From a halophilic archaeon SHRA6 (lineage in GTDB: Archaea > Halobacteriota > Halobacteria > Halobacteriales > Haloferacaceae): a DNA stretch of 64,000 bases. The notes beneath the pieces were generated by a model, which saw nothing but the letters and a program-made list of their open reading frames with translations, ran no database searches and had not been told where the DNA came from. Numbering within the stretch: position 1 is the stretch's first letter; every line of letters begins with the position of its first letter. Location of the stretch: assembly GCA_005239175.1 (NCBI GenBank), contig SOPS01000004.1, positions 62,001 to 126,000 of the forward strand, written 5' to 3'. This document shows positions 42,746 to 51,238 of the stretch, one piece after another. Made by a program: the position numbers and the translations under genes.

Positions 42746-42898
42746 CTACCATTGATGACCGCCAATCGAGACAATCGCGCCACAGCGAGCACATTCACAT
42801 ACCTGCAACGGATCCGATCGAGAGTGTCGTACGACAACGTCGTCACCCCCGGCGGGGCCGTTGCACCGCTTACAGACATCTGGCCAATATTCTATCAT
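42746..42898 (-). CDS. 50-residue zinc-finger microprotein
   Basis: On the minus strand MIEYWPDVCKRCNGPAGGDD...PLQVCECARCGAIVSIGGHQW-stop is open with an ATG start. It has four paired cysteines: CKRC (9, 12) and C-A-R-C (36, 39), plus Cys34, which fit a zinc knuckle of the CPxCG-related kind common among haloarchaeal microproteins. It lies in a stretch with no other supported gene. Function unknown. Confidence 0.5.
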   Translation of the reverse strand: MIEYWPDVCKRCNGPAGGDDVVVRHSRSDPLQVCECARCGAIVSIGGHQW

Positions 42899-43063
42899 TA
42901 GTTGTACTATTCCTCAGATGCTATGAGTTACCAACAGTCATAGCCCTACCGGCGTATATTATGAATCTATGACAAATCAGCAGGTAGGCACCTACAACAT
43001 GCATACGGTCCCCGGCGACGCCCCGCTTGCGACGTCACCACATCAGCAAAGCGGACTACAGTT

Positions 43064-43417
43064 TCAGTCTACTATCGCTCCTCTATTGCCACCGTTTGTT
43101 GATGGTACTAAGATTGGACTGATGAACTCAGCAGGCAGCTGTGAGCCAAGGGTGGTCAGCGTAATCTGATTTTGCTGTGAGTCCCAGGTGAGAAGTCCGG
43201 CTTCGGCCAGTTTTGGGAGATGCATGTGGTACAGTCCGAGCCTGATCGCCGAGAAGCTCTCTTCAGTAGAACCATGCGCCCACTCGAGGAGCTGTCGTGC
43301 CACATCCTCGAGTTGCGCCGTTTGCACGTGTTGGAGATACCGAAGTAACTCACGTCTCTCCTCACGGGCCAAGGCAGCAAAGATCTGGTTCCAATTCGCA
43401 TGGTCTACGGCTGGCAT
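43064..43417 (-). CDS. DUF7344-type winged-helix protein
   Basis: The 117 residues read 'IFAALAREERRELLRYLQHVQTAQLEDVARQLLEWAHG', 'IRLGLYHMHLPKLAEAGLLTWDSQQNQITLT', the usual DUF7344 winged helix with 'L.H.HLPKL..AGL'. It carries no membrane part. It is on the minus strand like the following Bat-type gene, but an IS-like end (43481) lies between them. Confidence 0.8.
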   Translation of the reverse strand: MPAVDHANWNQIFAALAREERRELLRYLQHVQTAQLEDVARQLLEWAHGSTEESFSAIRLGLYHMHLPKLAEAGLLTWDSQQNQITLTTLGSQLPAEFISPILVPSTNGGNRGAIVD

Positions 43418-43480
43418 TATCTATGAGTTCGATGCCGCCTATAGTGAGTCTTCACCTGTTATGTAAGCCAGTATAAAACA

Positions 43481-43513
43481 GTCTGTTGAAATACTTCAGC
43501 AGTGATAGAACAG
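43481..43513 (+). mobile_element. Solo IS-like end (weak copy)
   Basis: AGTCTGTTGAAATACTTCAG followed by CAGTGATAGAACA resembles the consensus GGCTCTGTTGAAATCCTCAGCAGGTGATA with a changed first base. It lies in a 229-bp intergenic region with no transposase. It marks the far side of the remnant-rich zone that starts at 30181. Confidence 0.45.
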
Positions 43514-43646
43514 CAAGACCGTCTTTCGATCCGTTACTTGTAGGGCCGCTGGCACCAGTTACAATTGGTGGCTCAGCCGATCGCACGACTCTAAGCGGTT
43601 TTGTCGACAGAAGCATACGTGGGTCGATCCGGCTAAACTGAGATTA

Positions 43647-44288
43647 TCACCGCTCCAGTAAGACGTTCTTTAACACTTTGTTGGCCCCTCTTCGCAGGTT
43701 CTCCGAGGCAGTCTGTTCGGTGATTCCGATTTTATCCCCGACCTCGCCGAGTGTCGTTCGACGAGGCACTTCGAAATACCCATCTCTCACCGCCTGGAAT
43801 AGCGTCTCTCGTTGTGAATCGGTCAACTCGAACTTCGGAGGCGTTCCACTGTCTGTCAACGAATACAAGTTGTGCAGTTTGACAGAGATACTATGTCGTC
43901 GACAAAAGGTATTGAACGCAGTAAGTTGTCTGTGAGAATCAAAACGGATTCGAAAGAACCACTTCTCTTTTCGACGGGCCTCTAGAATCGTTGCGTTAGT
44001 CTCGATTATCCCATCAATGAGTCCTTCCTGTTCGTCCCCCCACTCGATGCGATACAACGCACTGTCGTCTGTTTGATCTAATTTTGTGAGGGTTTCGACT
44101 TGCTCGCTGTCGCGGATGGATGACTCTGTTTGATCAAGTCCGTTCCCATATATCCAGACATATGGCATTATCTGACGACTTGCCGGGACAACGCACTCCA
44201 ATTCGAGGTGGGCAACTGAGTCCTGCGAAAAGATTTGTCCGAGGAGGAATTCATCGGCATCGATGGTGAACTCTGCAACGACACTCAT
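43647..44288 (-). CDS. Bat-type (bacterio-opsin activator-like) HTH regulator, second copy
   Basis: The 213-residue paralogue of the regulator at 40963 has the same layout: sensor half 'VVAEFTIDADEFLLGQIFSQDSVAHLELECVVPASRQIMPYVWIYG', and HTH 'FELTDSQRETLFQAVRDGYFEVPRRTTLGEVGDKIGITEQTASENLRRGANKVLKNVL'. Sequence identity to the first is moderate, so it is not a recent duplicate. Ligand and targets are unknown. Confidence 0.85.
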   Translation of the reverse strand: MSVVAEFTIDADEFLLGQIFSQDSVAHLELECVVPASRQIMPYVWIYGNGLDQTESSIRDSEQVETLTKLDQTDDSALYRIEWGDEQEGLIDGIIETNATILEARRKEKWFFRIRFDSHRQLTAFNTFCRRHSISVKLHNLYSLTDSGTPPKFELTDSQRETLFQAVRDGYFEVPRRTTLGEVGDKIGITEQTASENLRRGANKVLKNVLLER

Positions 44289-44614
44289 ACCTGATCAAAT
44301 GGTGTTATATGATATGAATACGCGCTAGTCAAGATGGTATATGAATATGCGATAGTCACCCCTGCCTGTCAGGCGTTAAAAATGTTTGTACGGGTTCTTT
44401 CGCGTCTTGCCCCGTCGCAATACGAAGGCCAATCTGCTCTATCATCGGGTTCGCTCCCGCCCGCTCTCTCCCGTTCGAATCCGTCCGCCCTCTCCGGTCC
44501 GGTAGAGTGTCCTCGCCGGTGGCGTACTTCAACGCCGTACCGCTGTTTGCAGTCAATTTGAGGGGTAACCGGATCGACGACACCAGTTTATCCTTTGGCA
44601 ACCTACAATAACTC
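44289..44614. other. Intergenic region with a stem-loop
   Basis: About 325 bp with no gene I can support. A perfect palindrome GCCTG-T-CAGGC (44364-44374) lies just before TTAAAAATG and may be a terminator stem. A minus-strand frame continues through most of the region (TGEDTLPDRRGRTDSNGRER...), reminiscent of the tail of an IS-borne gene, but I cannot identify it. Confidence 0.4.
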
Positions 44615-44992
44615 ATGACACAACGATCCCTCCTCGTACGCGCGCTGTGGTTCGTGTTTGTCGGCTGGTGGGCAACGCCGGTCGTCGTCAACACCGCATG
44701 GGCGCTCAATGTCACGGTCGTCCTGATCCCGATCGGAATCAAGCTGATCAACCTCGTCCCGACAGTGCTCACCCTCGCGGAGCCGCGGTCGCTTTCGGAA
44801 CCTGAATCCGAGCGTGGCCAACGCTCGCTCGTCGTTCGGGCGATCTACTTCGTCTTCATCGGATGGTGGCTGAGCCTCCTTTGGGCGAACGTTGCGTCGA
44901 TTCTAGCGATCACAATCGTGGGCCTCCCGATCGCGATCTGGATGCTCAACCGGCTCCCATACGTCACGTCGCTGTACCGATTCCACGGGTGA
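44615..44992 (+). CDS. YccF-family inner membrane protein
   Basis: The 125 residues consist of two copies of the YccF unit: 'SLLVRALWFVFVGWWATPVVVNTAWALNVTVVLIPIGIKLINLVP' and 'SLVVRAIYFVFIGWWLSLLWANVASILAITIVGLPIAIWMLNRLP'. Each gives two membrane helices with the conserved 'R..F..IGWW' and 'P.....LN..P'. The family is widespread and uncharacterised. A linker 'PRSLSEPESERGQR' joins the halves. Confidence 0.88.
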   Translation: MTQRSLLVRALWFVFVGWWATPVVVNTAWALNVTVVLIPIGIKLINLVPTVLTLAEPRSLSEPESERGQRSLVVRAIYFVFIGWWLSLLWANVASILAITIVGLPIAIWMLNRLPYVTSLYRFHG

Positions 44993-45137
44993 TCGTGGCG
45001 GTCACGGCTTGATCATTGCTGTCGGCCGTTATTCCTCGATCACTCTAGCATCACTAGACAGCTTGCACCTCGCGTTTTATGTAGGAGACTGCGTGTCGAC
45101 CACAGAACTATGCCGTTCGATCCCGATATAGAACGGG

Positions 45138-45524
45138 ATGGCAGACACAAAAGAGGGGCGCGAAAACCAAGCCGATCGTGAAGAAAAACGCCAGCGAGAG
45201 CGCGAGATGGCGGAGGCGCGCACCCGTGCGGACGAAGTCGAACCACCTGTGGAGATAGTGGGTGAGACCGAAGGAACGCAACGTGAGGACGACAGTCCAG
45301 ACACGCCTCGTCAGTGTCACCGCCGCGGTTGCGACGAACCGGCGACGTTTGAGGTTCTTGAACGATATCAGGAAGAAACAGGCCACGGTGCAGTTGAGGC
45401 AACGGCCGCTTTATGTCAAGATCACGCCGATGAAGAAAGCCCGACGAATCTTGATAACGCCTACGAAGACTACGTGTTCCAAGTCAAACCGCTTGTACCG
45501 ACGATCGAATCGGCCACCAAATAA
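45138..45524 (+). CDS. Haloarchaeal zinc-ribbon-like hypothetical protein
   Basis: The 128-residue protein begins with about 55 residues of charged, disordered helix (ADREEKRQREREMAEARTRA). Then comes 'PRQCHRRGCDEPATFEVLERYQEETGHGAVEATAALCQDHADEESPTNLDNAYEDYVFQVKPL'. The C-x4-C and C-x2-H pair is a likely zinc site. Haloarchaeal proteins with this C-terminal block are common and uncharacterised. The start could be later, but no in-frame ATG sits closer to the block. Confidence 0.7.
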   Translation: MADTKEGRENQADREEKRQREREMAEARTRADEVEPPVEIVGETEGTQREDDSPDTPRQCHRRGCDEPATFEVLERYQEETGHGAVEATAALCQDHADEESPTNLDNAYEDYVFQVKPLVPTIESATK

Positions 45525-45688
45525 GGAGGATCAAGTCGGACACAGTATAATACAAACGTATCCGTTACAATACATTCATAAAATCCAGAGAATTCGGCAG
45601 ACACAGCGGCGTGCAAGCCTCCATCCGTAGACCTAAAACCGGAAAATACCCTGAAGTATCTTGATCCATGGGGTCGTACCACTAGAAT

Positions 45689-46561
45689 ATGTACGATACC
45701 ATTCTTGTTCCGACAGATGGGAGTCAGGCAGCAGAAACGGCAGCCAACGCAGCCCTCACACTCGCACAACGGTTCGATGCCTCGATCCACGCAATCACTG
45801 TCACCGAACGTGATAACGCTCCGCCTGGAGTCGAACTAGATGCGACCGAGAAACTCACCCAACGTGGAGAGGAGACACTGGCGAGGTTCGTCGATCGGGC
45901 AACGGAAGCTGGAGTCGCGATGACGACTGACCTCATAGAAACAAGTGAGCCGATACACGAAGCGATCAACGACTACGCTGCAGACCACGACGCAGATCTG
46001 ATCGTGATGGGGACCCACGGAAGAACAGGGTTAAACCGGTTCGTCCTCGGGAGCGTTACCGAACGGACGTTACGCGTCTCGCCAGTACCGGTCCTCACTA
46101 TTCACGAAGACTCCAGTCTTGACCCCGGCTTCGAGACGATTCTTGTGCCGACAGACGGGAGCGACACAGCAAGTTTTGCTGCAGCGCACGGGATATCGCT
46201 CGCAGCGGCGATCGATGCGTCGATGCACGTCGTTCATGTCACTGACCTCACCGCATTTTATGCAGAGTTCGGGAGTGCTGAGGTTCTCGATGCGTTAGAG
46301 AAAGCGGGGAAAGAAGCGGTCAATAATATTATCGACAGTGCTGACGAGGCGAATGTACGATCCGTTGAAGCGTCAGTCCTCAGCGGAGCGCCAGCGAAAG
46401 CCCTCCTCGATTACGTTGAGGAACGCGATATCGATCTCATCGTGATGGGGACGCACGGCCGAACTGGTCTCAACAGATACTTACTCGGTAGTGTGACCGA
46501 GAAGATTGTCCGTCTCGCAGATGTACCCGTCTTGACTGTGGCGCCGTCTGAAGACGACTGA
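45689..46561 (+). CDS. Tandem universal stress protein (two UspA domains)
   Basis: The 290 residues are two UspA domains of about 145. Each opens 'ILVPTDGS' and ends with the ATP-binding loop: 'IVMGTHGRTGLNRFVLGSVTERTLRVSPVPVLTI' and 'IVMGTHGRTGLNRYLLGSVTEKIVRLADVPVLTV'. Both loops are complete. It is followed by the Ca2+-type P-ATPase gene on the same strand 140 bp downstream, a pairing that suggests stress-linked ion control (inference). Confidence 0.9.
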   Translation: MYDTILVPTDGSQAAETAANAALTLAQRFDASIHAITVTERDNAPPGVELDATEKLTQRGEETLARFVDRATEAGVAMTTDLIETSEPIHEAINDYAADHDADLIVMGTHGRTGLNRFVLGSVTERTLRVSPVPVLTIHEDSSLDPGFETILVPTDGSDTASFAAAHGISLAAAIDASMHVVHVTDLTAFYAEFGSAEVLDALEKAGKEAVNNIIDSADEANVRSVEASVLSGAPAKALLDYVEERDIDLIVMGTHGRTGLNRYLLGSVTEKIVRLADVPVLTVAPSEDD

Positions 46562-46701
46562 ACGCACAGCGGAAGCGATCGGCTGTCAAAATCCGATACG
46601 ATCGGACCGATACTACAGGAGAGGAGCGAAACCCACCGATAATCCATAGTCGCTGCCGGTAAACATCGAGATAAGGCCGTCGTCGAGGAGAACAACTAGA
46701 A

Positions 46702-49308
46702 ATGGACTGGCACGCACGTTCCGTCGAGGATGTCTACGAGGAACTAGGCACAACTTCGTCCGGCCTACAGACCGGGATGGCGCAGGAACGTCGAGCGGAA
46801 ACCGGGGCAAACGAAATAACTGGTGAGAGCGCACGGGGACCCCTTCGGATCCTGCTCGCGCAGTTCTCCAGTGTGCTGATTTTGGTGTTAGTAATTGCTG
46901 CTGCACTTTCGTTCTTTGTCGGGCACGTCGTCGATGCAGTCCTCATTGGTATTATCCTGCTTGCAAACGGCGTTTTCGGGTTTGTTCAAGAGTATCGGGC
47001 GGAACGCAGTCTCGAATCCCTTCGTGCAATGGCCAGCCCGATAGTAACCGTTCGTCGGGAGGGGACCGAACAGGACATTGCGGCAACTGAAGTCGTCCCT
47101 GGCGACGTCATTATCCTCGGCCAAGGCGACGTCGTTCCGGCCGACGCGCGACTCATCGATGAACAAAACCTGGAGGTAGATGAAGCCGCGCTCACGGGTG
47201 AGAGCGTCCCCGTTTCAAAGAACACCGGCCAGTTGGCATCGGACACGCCGCTGGCCGAGCGCGAAAACATAGTATACAAGGGGACGAACGTGAGTCGCGG
47301 GACTGCCGAAGCGATCGTCGTGGAGACAGGGATGGGCACGGAAGTCGGTGCGATCGCCACAGAGTTAGCAGCGGCTGAGGATCCACGGACGCCGCTCCAG
47401 CAGGATCTCGATCAACTCGGTCGTCGATTGGGAATCGGCGTCGTGATTCTATCGGCGATCATTGTCCCGTTGCTACTGTTCGGGGGACGAGGGCTCATTC
47501 AGGCTGGTTTGACTGCCGTCTCGCTGGCCGTCGCCGCGGTTCCCGAAGGCCTCCCGGCAGTGGTTACCTTGACGCTCGCACTCGGTGTCCGACAGATGGC
47601 AGGGGAGAACGCCCTCGTTCGGACCCTCCCGGCGGTCGAAGGGCTCGGTGCTGTCGATGTCGTCTGTACGGACAAAACAGGAACGCTGACCGAAGGGGAA
47701 ATGCGTGTTCAGCAGGCCTGGGTATACGATCACGTGGTGGATGTTGCGTCGCCCGGTTCTGACGAACAGTTCGATCGTCTGCTGGAGATCGGTGCACTTT
47801 GTAACAACGCAACGGTCGATGAGGGTGACCCCACTGAGCGGGCCCTCGTCACGGCGGCCGAACAACGACACGACATTGAAACGCTTCGGGAACGGCGGCC
47901 GAGGCGAGACGAGGTTCCGTTCTCTTCTGAGCGCAAGCGAATGGCGACGATGCACGACGACGTGATCTACGTCAAGGGCGCACCCGATGAGATCTTGAGC
48001 CGATCAACACGAGTGCTTTCGGCGGACGGTGCAGTAGCGCTCCCTGAAAAGATTCGAGACCAGATACGCCAACAGGTAGCAGCGTTCGCCGAAGATGCAC
48101 TCCGGGTGCTCGCGTTCGCCTACAAGGATCGGTCAGCTACTGGTGGTCCGGAGGAAAATCTCGTCTTCGTCGGTCTGCAGGGGCTTCTCGACCCACCACG
48201 AAAAGAGGTGAGAGATGCCATCGCAGATACGAAGCGGGCCGGGATCGACGTGAAAGTCATAACTGGTGACAACCCGACGACAGCGCGCGCCGTCGCCGGC
48301 CAGGTCGGCGTCGAATCAGCGGTGATGAGCGGCACAGACCTCGATGCAATAGACGACACAGAACTCAGCACGCGTGTCGAAGAGATCGACGTGTATGCAC
48401 GGGCAGAACCGACCCACAAGGTCCGTATTCTAAACGCGTTGCAAGCCAACGGTCACACGGTAGCGATGACCGGCGACGGGGTTAACGACGCCCCCGCGCT
48501 GAAGAACGCGGACGTCGGGATCGCGATGGGTGTCCGTGGAACTGACGTCGCCAAGCAAGCCAGTGATATCGTCCTCTTGGATGATAACTACGCGACGATC
48601 CGCACTGCAATCAAGCGTGGGCGGACCATCTTCGACAACATCTGGAAGTTTGTCGCGTACCTGCTCAGCGCCAACATCGCAGAAGTCCTCGTCGTGTTCA
48701 TCGCGTCGTTGTTTGGCTATCTCATTCTACCGGCAGTCCAACTCCTGTGGATCAACCTGCTTACCGACGGCTTACCGGCACTGGCACTCGGGGCAGATCC
48801 CACCGGCGATGTGATGGATCGCCAGCCCCGCGAACGCGTTACGGGGATAATCGATCGGCCGATGCGGACCCTCATAGCCGGAGCCGGCCTCACAGCGACG
48901 ATCGTAATGCTGGGATTGATGTTCTACCTACTCGATGGGGCACCGGCAGTAACACCATATGTGATGACCATGGTGTTCACGGGCTTCGTTATCTTCGAGT
49001 TCGTCAAACTGTACGTCGTCCGCTGGGCCAGAGAGACCCCGACTGTGTCGAACCCGTGGCTTGCGGCTGCGGTTGGTGCCTCGTTGCTGCTTCATCTGTC
49101 TATCCTCTATACGCCACTGCAGACGTACTTCGGGACCGTCCCGCTCACGGTCGCTGACTGGGGACTACTGGGATCGGTAGTTCTCGTTGGCATACCAGGG
49201 CTCCTCTTCGCTGGGTGGTTGGTCAGGGGACAAACAGGCGATCAGCGGAGGCCCGCGAACTCGGGCGATGAGTGTTCATTTCCTGATTCCGAGACAAACG
49301 TTGAGTAA
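46702..49308 (+). CDS. P-type ATPase of the Ca2+ (P2A) type
   Basis: The 868-residue enzyme has the cation-ATPase N-terminal domain ('RSVEDVYEELGTTSSGLQTG'), 'LTGESVPVSK' (actuator), 'AAVPEGLPAVVTL' in the fourth membrane helix, the phosphorylated Asp324 in 'CTDKTGTLTEGEM', the nucleotide site 'YVKGAPDEIL', the hinge 'MTGDGVNDAPALKNADVGIAMG', and 'WINLLTDGLPALALG' in the sixth helix. PEGLP and NLLTDGLP supply calcium ligands in SERCA-type pumps, so Ca2+ (or Mn2+) export is likely. There is no heavy-metal-binding N-terminus. It has ten predicted helices. Confidence 0.9.
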   Translation: MDWHARSVEDVYEELGTTSSGLQTGMAQERRAETGANEITGESARGPLRILLAQFSSVLILVLVIAAALSFFVGHVVDAVLIGIILLANGVFGFVQEYRAERSLESLRAMASPIVTVRREGTEQDIAATEVVPGDVIILGQGDVVPADARLIDEQNLEVDEAALTGESVPVSKNTGQLASDTPLAERENIVYKGTNVSRGTAEAIVVETGMGTEVGAIATELAAAEDPRTPLQQDLDQLGRRLGIGVVILSAIIVPLLLFGGRGLIQAGLTAVSLAVAAVPEGLPAVVTLTLALGVRQMAGENALVRTLPAVEGLGAVDVVCTDKTGTLTEGEMRVQQAWVYDHVVDVASPGSDEQFDRLLEIGALCNNATVDEGDPTERALVTAAEQRHDIETLRERRPRRDEVPFSSERKRMATMHDDVIYVKGAPDEILSRSTRVLSADGAVALPEKIRDQIRQQVAAFAEDALRVLAFAYKDRSATGGPEENLVFVGLQGLLDPPRKEVRDAIADTKRAGIDVKVITGDNPTTARAVAGQVGVESAVMSGTDLDAIDDTELSTRVEEIDVYARAEPTHKVRILNALQANGHTVAMTGDGVNDAPALKNADVGIAMGVRGTDVAKQASDIVLLDDNYATIRTAIKRGRTIFDNIWKFVAYLLSANIAEVLVVFIASLFGYLILPAVQLLWINLLTDGLPALALGADPTGDVMDRQPRERVTGIIDRPMRTLIAGAGLTATIVMLGLMFYLLDGAPAVTPYVMTMVFTGFVIFEFVKLYVVRWARETPTVSNPWLAAAVGASLLLHLSILYTPLQTYFGTVPLTVADWGLLGSVVLVGIPGLLFAGWLVRGQTGDQRRPANSGDECSFPDSETNVE

Positions 49309-49344
49309 TTATAGCGGGCAAAACGGTTCTGTCTCTACAGCGAT

Positions 49345-49926
49345 CTACCCCGGCAAGAAGATGTTGATCACCGCAACGACGAGTCCAGCGAGGGCCATCC
49401 GGACTGCAGCGACGTACCACCGTTGCTCGGAAACCGATGCCATGAACGCGCCGAACACAGCGAGCACAGCGATGCCGAGAGCGACACCGAGAAAGCCGGC
49501 TTCCACCATTGAGAGAACGGTCCCTTCGAACGCGAACGGGACGAGCGGAACGATAACCCCGATCAGCGGTCCGAGTCCACTCGCAGTCGCGTGGACCACT
49601 CTGGCACCTTGCTGGGCCCGTTCGACTCGCGTATCGTCGAGGTCACTCAGCATCGCACGTTCGAGCCGCTTGATCTCTGCTCTCGTTTCAGCCCGCTCGA
49701 TTTCCCAGACGCTCCAGACCGCAGACGTTCCGAGGCCGACAGCCGCACCTAGGCCGATCTGGATGACTGTATCTCCGTTCGGAATCCCAGAGAGAACGGC
49801 CCCGACAATGACCCCGACGCTTGTCAACGTTCCGTCGAACCCATTGGAGATGAAGTAGCGTCGAGCGATCGAGAGTATCTCCTCGTCACGAAGGAGCCTT
49901 CCCAAGAGACGGCGCTTCGATGGCAC
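49345..49926 (-). CDS. VIT1/CCC1-like membrane protein
   Basis: The 193-residue protein has five or so membrane helices. 'ISNGFDGTLTSVGVIVGAVLSGIPNGDTVIQIGLGAAVGLGTSAVWSVWEIERAETRAEIKRLERAML' has the start of the VIT1/CCC1 fold: the 'FDG' motif and a long charged cytoplasmic helix after helix two. VIT1/CCC1 proteins move Fe2+/Mn2+ across membranes. It is convergent with the P-ATPase and 5 bp upstream on the minus strand lies the DUF211 gene, so the set may serve metal handling. Confidence 0.75.
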   Translation of the reverse strand: MPSKRRLLGRLLRDEEILSIARRYFISNGFDGTLTSVGVIVGAVLSGIPNGDTVIQIGLGAAVGLGTSAVWSVWEIERAETRAEIKRLERAMLSDLDDTRVERAQQGARVVHATASGLGPLIGVIVPLVPFAFEGTVLSMVEAGFLGVALGIAVLAVFGAFMASVSEQRWYVAAVRMALAGLVVAVINIFLPG

Positions 49927-49931
49927 GCGAA

Positions 49932-50222
49932 TTACCGATCCTGAAGCGTTCGTTTATCCTCGACGACGTACGTGCCACACGCAACTTGGTCGATCGAATG
50001 GACGGTCCCGCCGAGATCATTGATAACATCTTCGATGGCGCCGTAGTCTAAGTCCTCACCTTCGACGGTGATCTTGACGTTTCGGACCTCGGTATCGAGT
50101 TCGATGAGTGAAGCACTCGCTGCCTCCACGCGTTCGGTCTCTGTAACACGCCGAGTTAACTCGATGAGTGACGGATCGTGTGGCTGTAACACGTCTAGGA
50201 CAATACGGCGCAGGTCGCTCAT
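49932..50222 (-). CDS. DUF211 protein
   Basis: The 96 residues 'LRRIVLDVLQPHDPSLIELTRRVTETERVEAASASLIELDTEVRNVKITVEGEDLDYGAIEDVINDLGGTVHSIDQVACG' match the archaeal DUF211 family, a ferredoxin-like alpha/beta fold of about 95 residues. Structures of the family form rings; no reaction is known. It is transcribed first in a pair with the VIT1/CCC1-like gene (5 bp apart). Confidence 0.85.
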   Translation of the reverse strand: MSDLRRIVLDVLQPHDPSLIELTRRVTETERVEAASASLIELDTEVRNVKITVEGEDLDYGAIEDVINDLGGTVHSIDQVACGTYVVEDKRTLQDR

Positions 50223-50295
50223 TACCAGAGAACGTGGGCGTCTGTGTTCTTAATACCGTGGATCACACCAGCATTCGACGCCTCAAAAGGCACTC

Positions 50296-50745
50296 TCAGA
50301 CACTGGTGCTTGATTCGGTTCGACTCGTTAACTCGTCTGGGACGAGACGATAGAACTCGAATGGCACGTCTTTCGGAGGACGGCCAAAGATGTCGACGAA
50401 CGGGATATGCACGTGCTCGAAGCCCTGCAGTGTTTCAGTAGCGATCGATTCTTCCATCGTCGACTCCAGTTGACCCTTCGCTACGACGCTCCACCAATTG
50501 TCATCTGTCTGGCCGTAGACGACGAACGTGACATCGTGATCTGAAATCGCAGCTTTTGCGCTGTCGGGATCGACAGCGAGTCGAAAGTAGAAGGCTGTTT
50601 CAGTAGCGTCGTACCCGTACGAGACTGGTATTGAATGCGGCGAGTCAGCAGCTGACCCACAAAAAGAGATTACTCCGGTGCCACCGGTACCAAGGCACGC
50701 GTTACGCTCATCTTCGTCCATCTCTGTGGACAGGGGGTCACTCAT
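50296..50745 (-). CDS. Pyridoxamine 5'-phosphate oxidase-fold flavin protein
   Basis: Start at MSDPLSTEMDEDERNACLGT gives 149 residues; the frame upstream to 51036 crosses a region with no coding character. 'LGTGGTGVISFCGSAADSPHSIPVSYGYDATETAFYFRLA' and 'ATFVVYGQTDDNWWSVVAKGQLE'-type strands (VTFVVYGQTDDNWWSVVAKG) are the split-barrel fold that binds FMN or F420. A paralogue lies at 56026-56457. The substrate is unknown. Confidence 0.85.
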   Translation of the reverse strand: MSDPLSTEMDEDERNACLGTGGTGVISFCGSAADSPHSIPVSYGYDATETAFYFRLAVDPDSAKAAISDHDVTFVVYGQTDDNWWSVVAKGQLESTMEESIATETLQGFEHVHIPFVDIFGRPPKDVPFEFYRLVPDELTSRTESSTSV

Positions 50746-51093
50746 GGGGTATACTACGAGCGCCCTGGCAAAAAGTGCGAGCCTAACTGAAGGGAAGGCT
50801 CCGAACAAGCGAGCGGCGAAGCCGCGAACAGCGAACCTGCCCGACACAAAAATACGTTCGAAAATAGGAGTAGTAGAACAGCAGCATGGATTGCCATGGC
50901 TGTGCCTCAAACGGTCTGAAACGACGGCTTGTGCTTTTTTTGACTTCGCCCGTGTCGATGGCCCACAGTCGATCGGCTGTCTCGAAATCGAGTGTCTCAC
51001 CGGGAACTGATCGACTGCAGTCATCACATTCCACACCCAGTGCTTCGATGCCGTACTTTTTTGAGATTATTCTTATCGGGGTAGGGCTCGAGA
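50746..51093. other. Intergenic region upstream of the MITE-like element
   Basis: About 350 bp with no supported gene. A short inverted patch, GAGCGGCGAAGCCGCGAAC (about 50811-50829), lies in it. A plus-strand frame (50886-51176) runs across it with unlikely composition. Nothing else is recognisable. Confidence 0.4.
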
Positions 51094-51208
51094 ACTATAG
51101 TAGCGTTTGCAACTCTTTTCAGCAGCCATCACGATATCTGATTCGAGAGAGGCTGTTCCAACAGATTCTGAATTGAAGTGGGAAGATAATTGCAAACGTT
51201 ACTATAGT
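51094..51208. mobile_element. 115-bp MITE-like element with 21-bp terminal inverted repeats
   Basis: The left end ACTATAGTAGCGTTTGCAAC and one more T (51094-51114) matches the reverse complement of the right end (51188-51208, AATTGCAAACGTTACTATAG and T) with two mismatches. The 73 bp between hold no gene. No transposase is near, and no clear target duplication is visible. The size and shape fit a miniature inverted-repeat element mobilised by a transposase elsewhere. Confidence 0.75.
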
Positions 51209-51238
51209 GCGCTGTCCGTCTCCACGCACCGCTCGACA

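Noticed and set aside
42969-43169. Plus-strand 66-codon frame opposite the DUF7344 gene
   Set aside because: It overlaps the well-supported minus-strand DUF7344 gene and has no family resemblance.
44356-44772. Minus-strand frame that reads like the tail of an IS-borne protein (TGEDTLPDRRGRTD...)
   Set aside because: It overlaps the YccF gene, has no catalytic motif, and I cannot match it to a transposase or TnpB family with confidence.
50746-51036. N-terminal extension of the flavin-fold protein at 50296
   Set aside because: The extension is rich in Arg, Ser and Phe with no conserved block, and the family begins close to base 50745.
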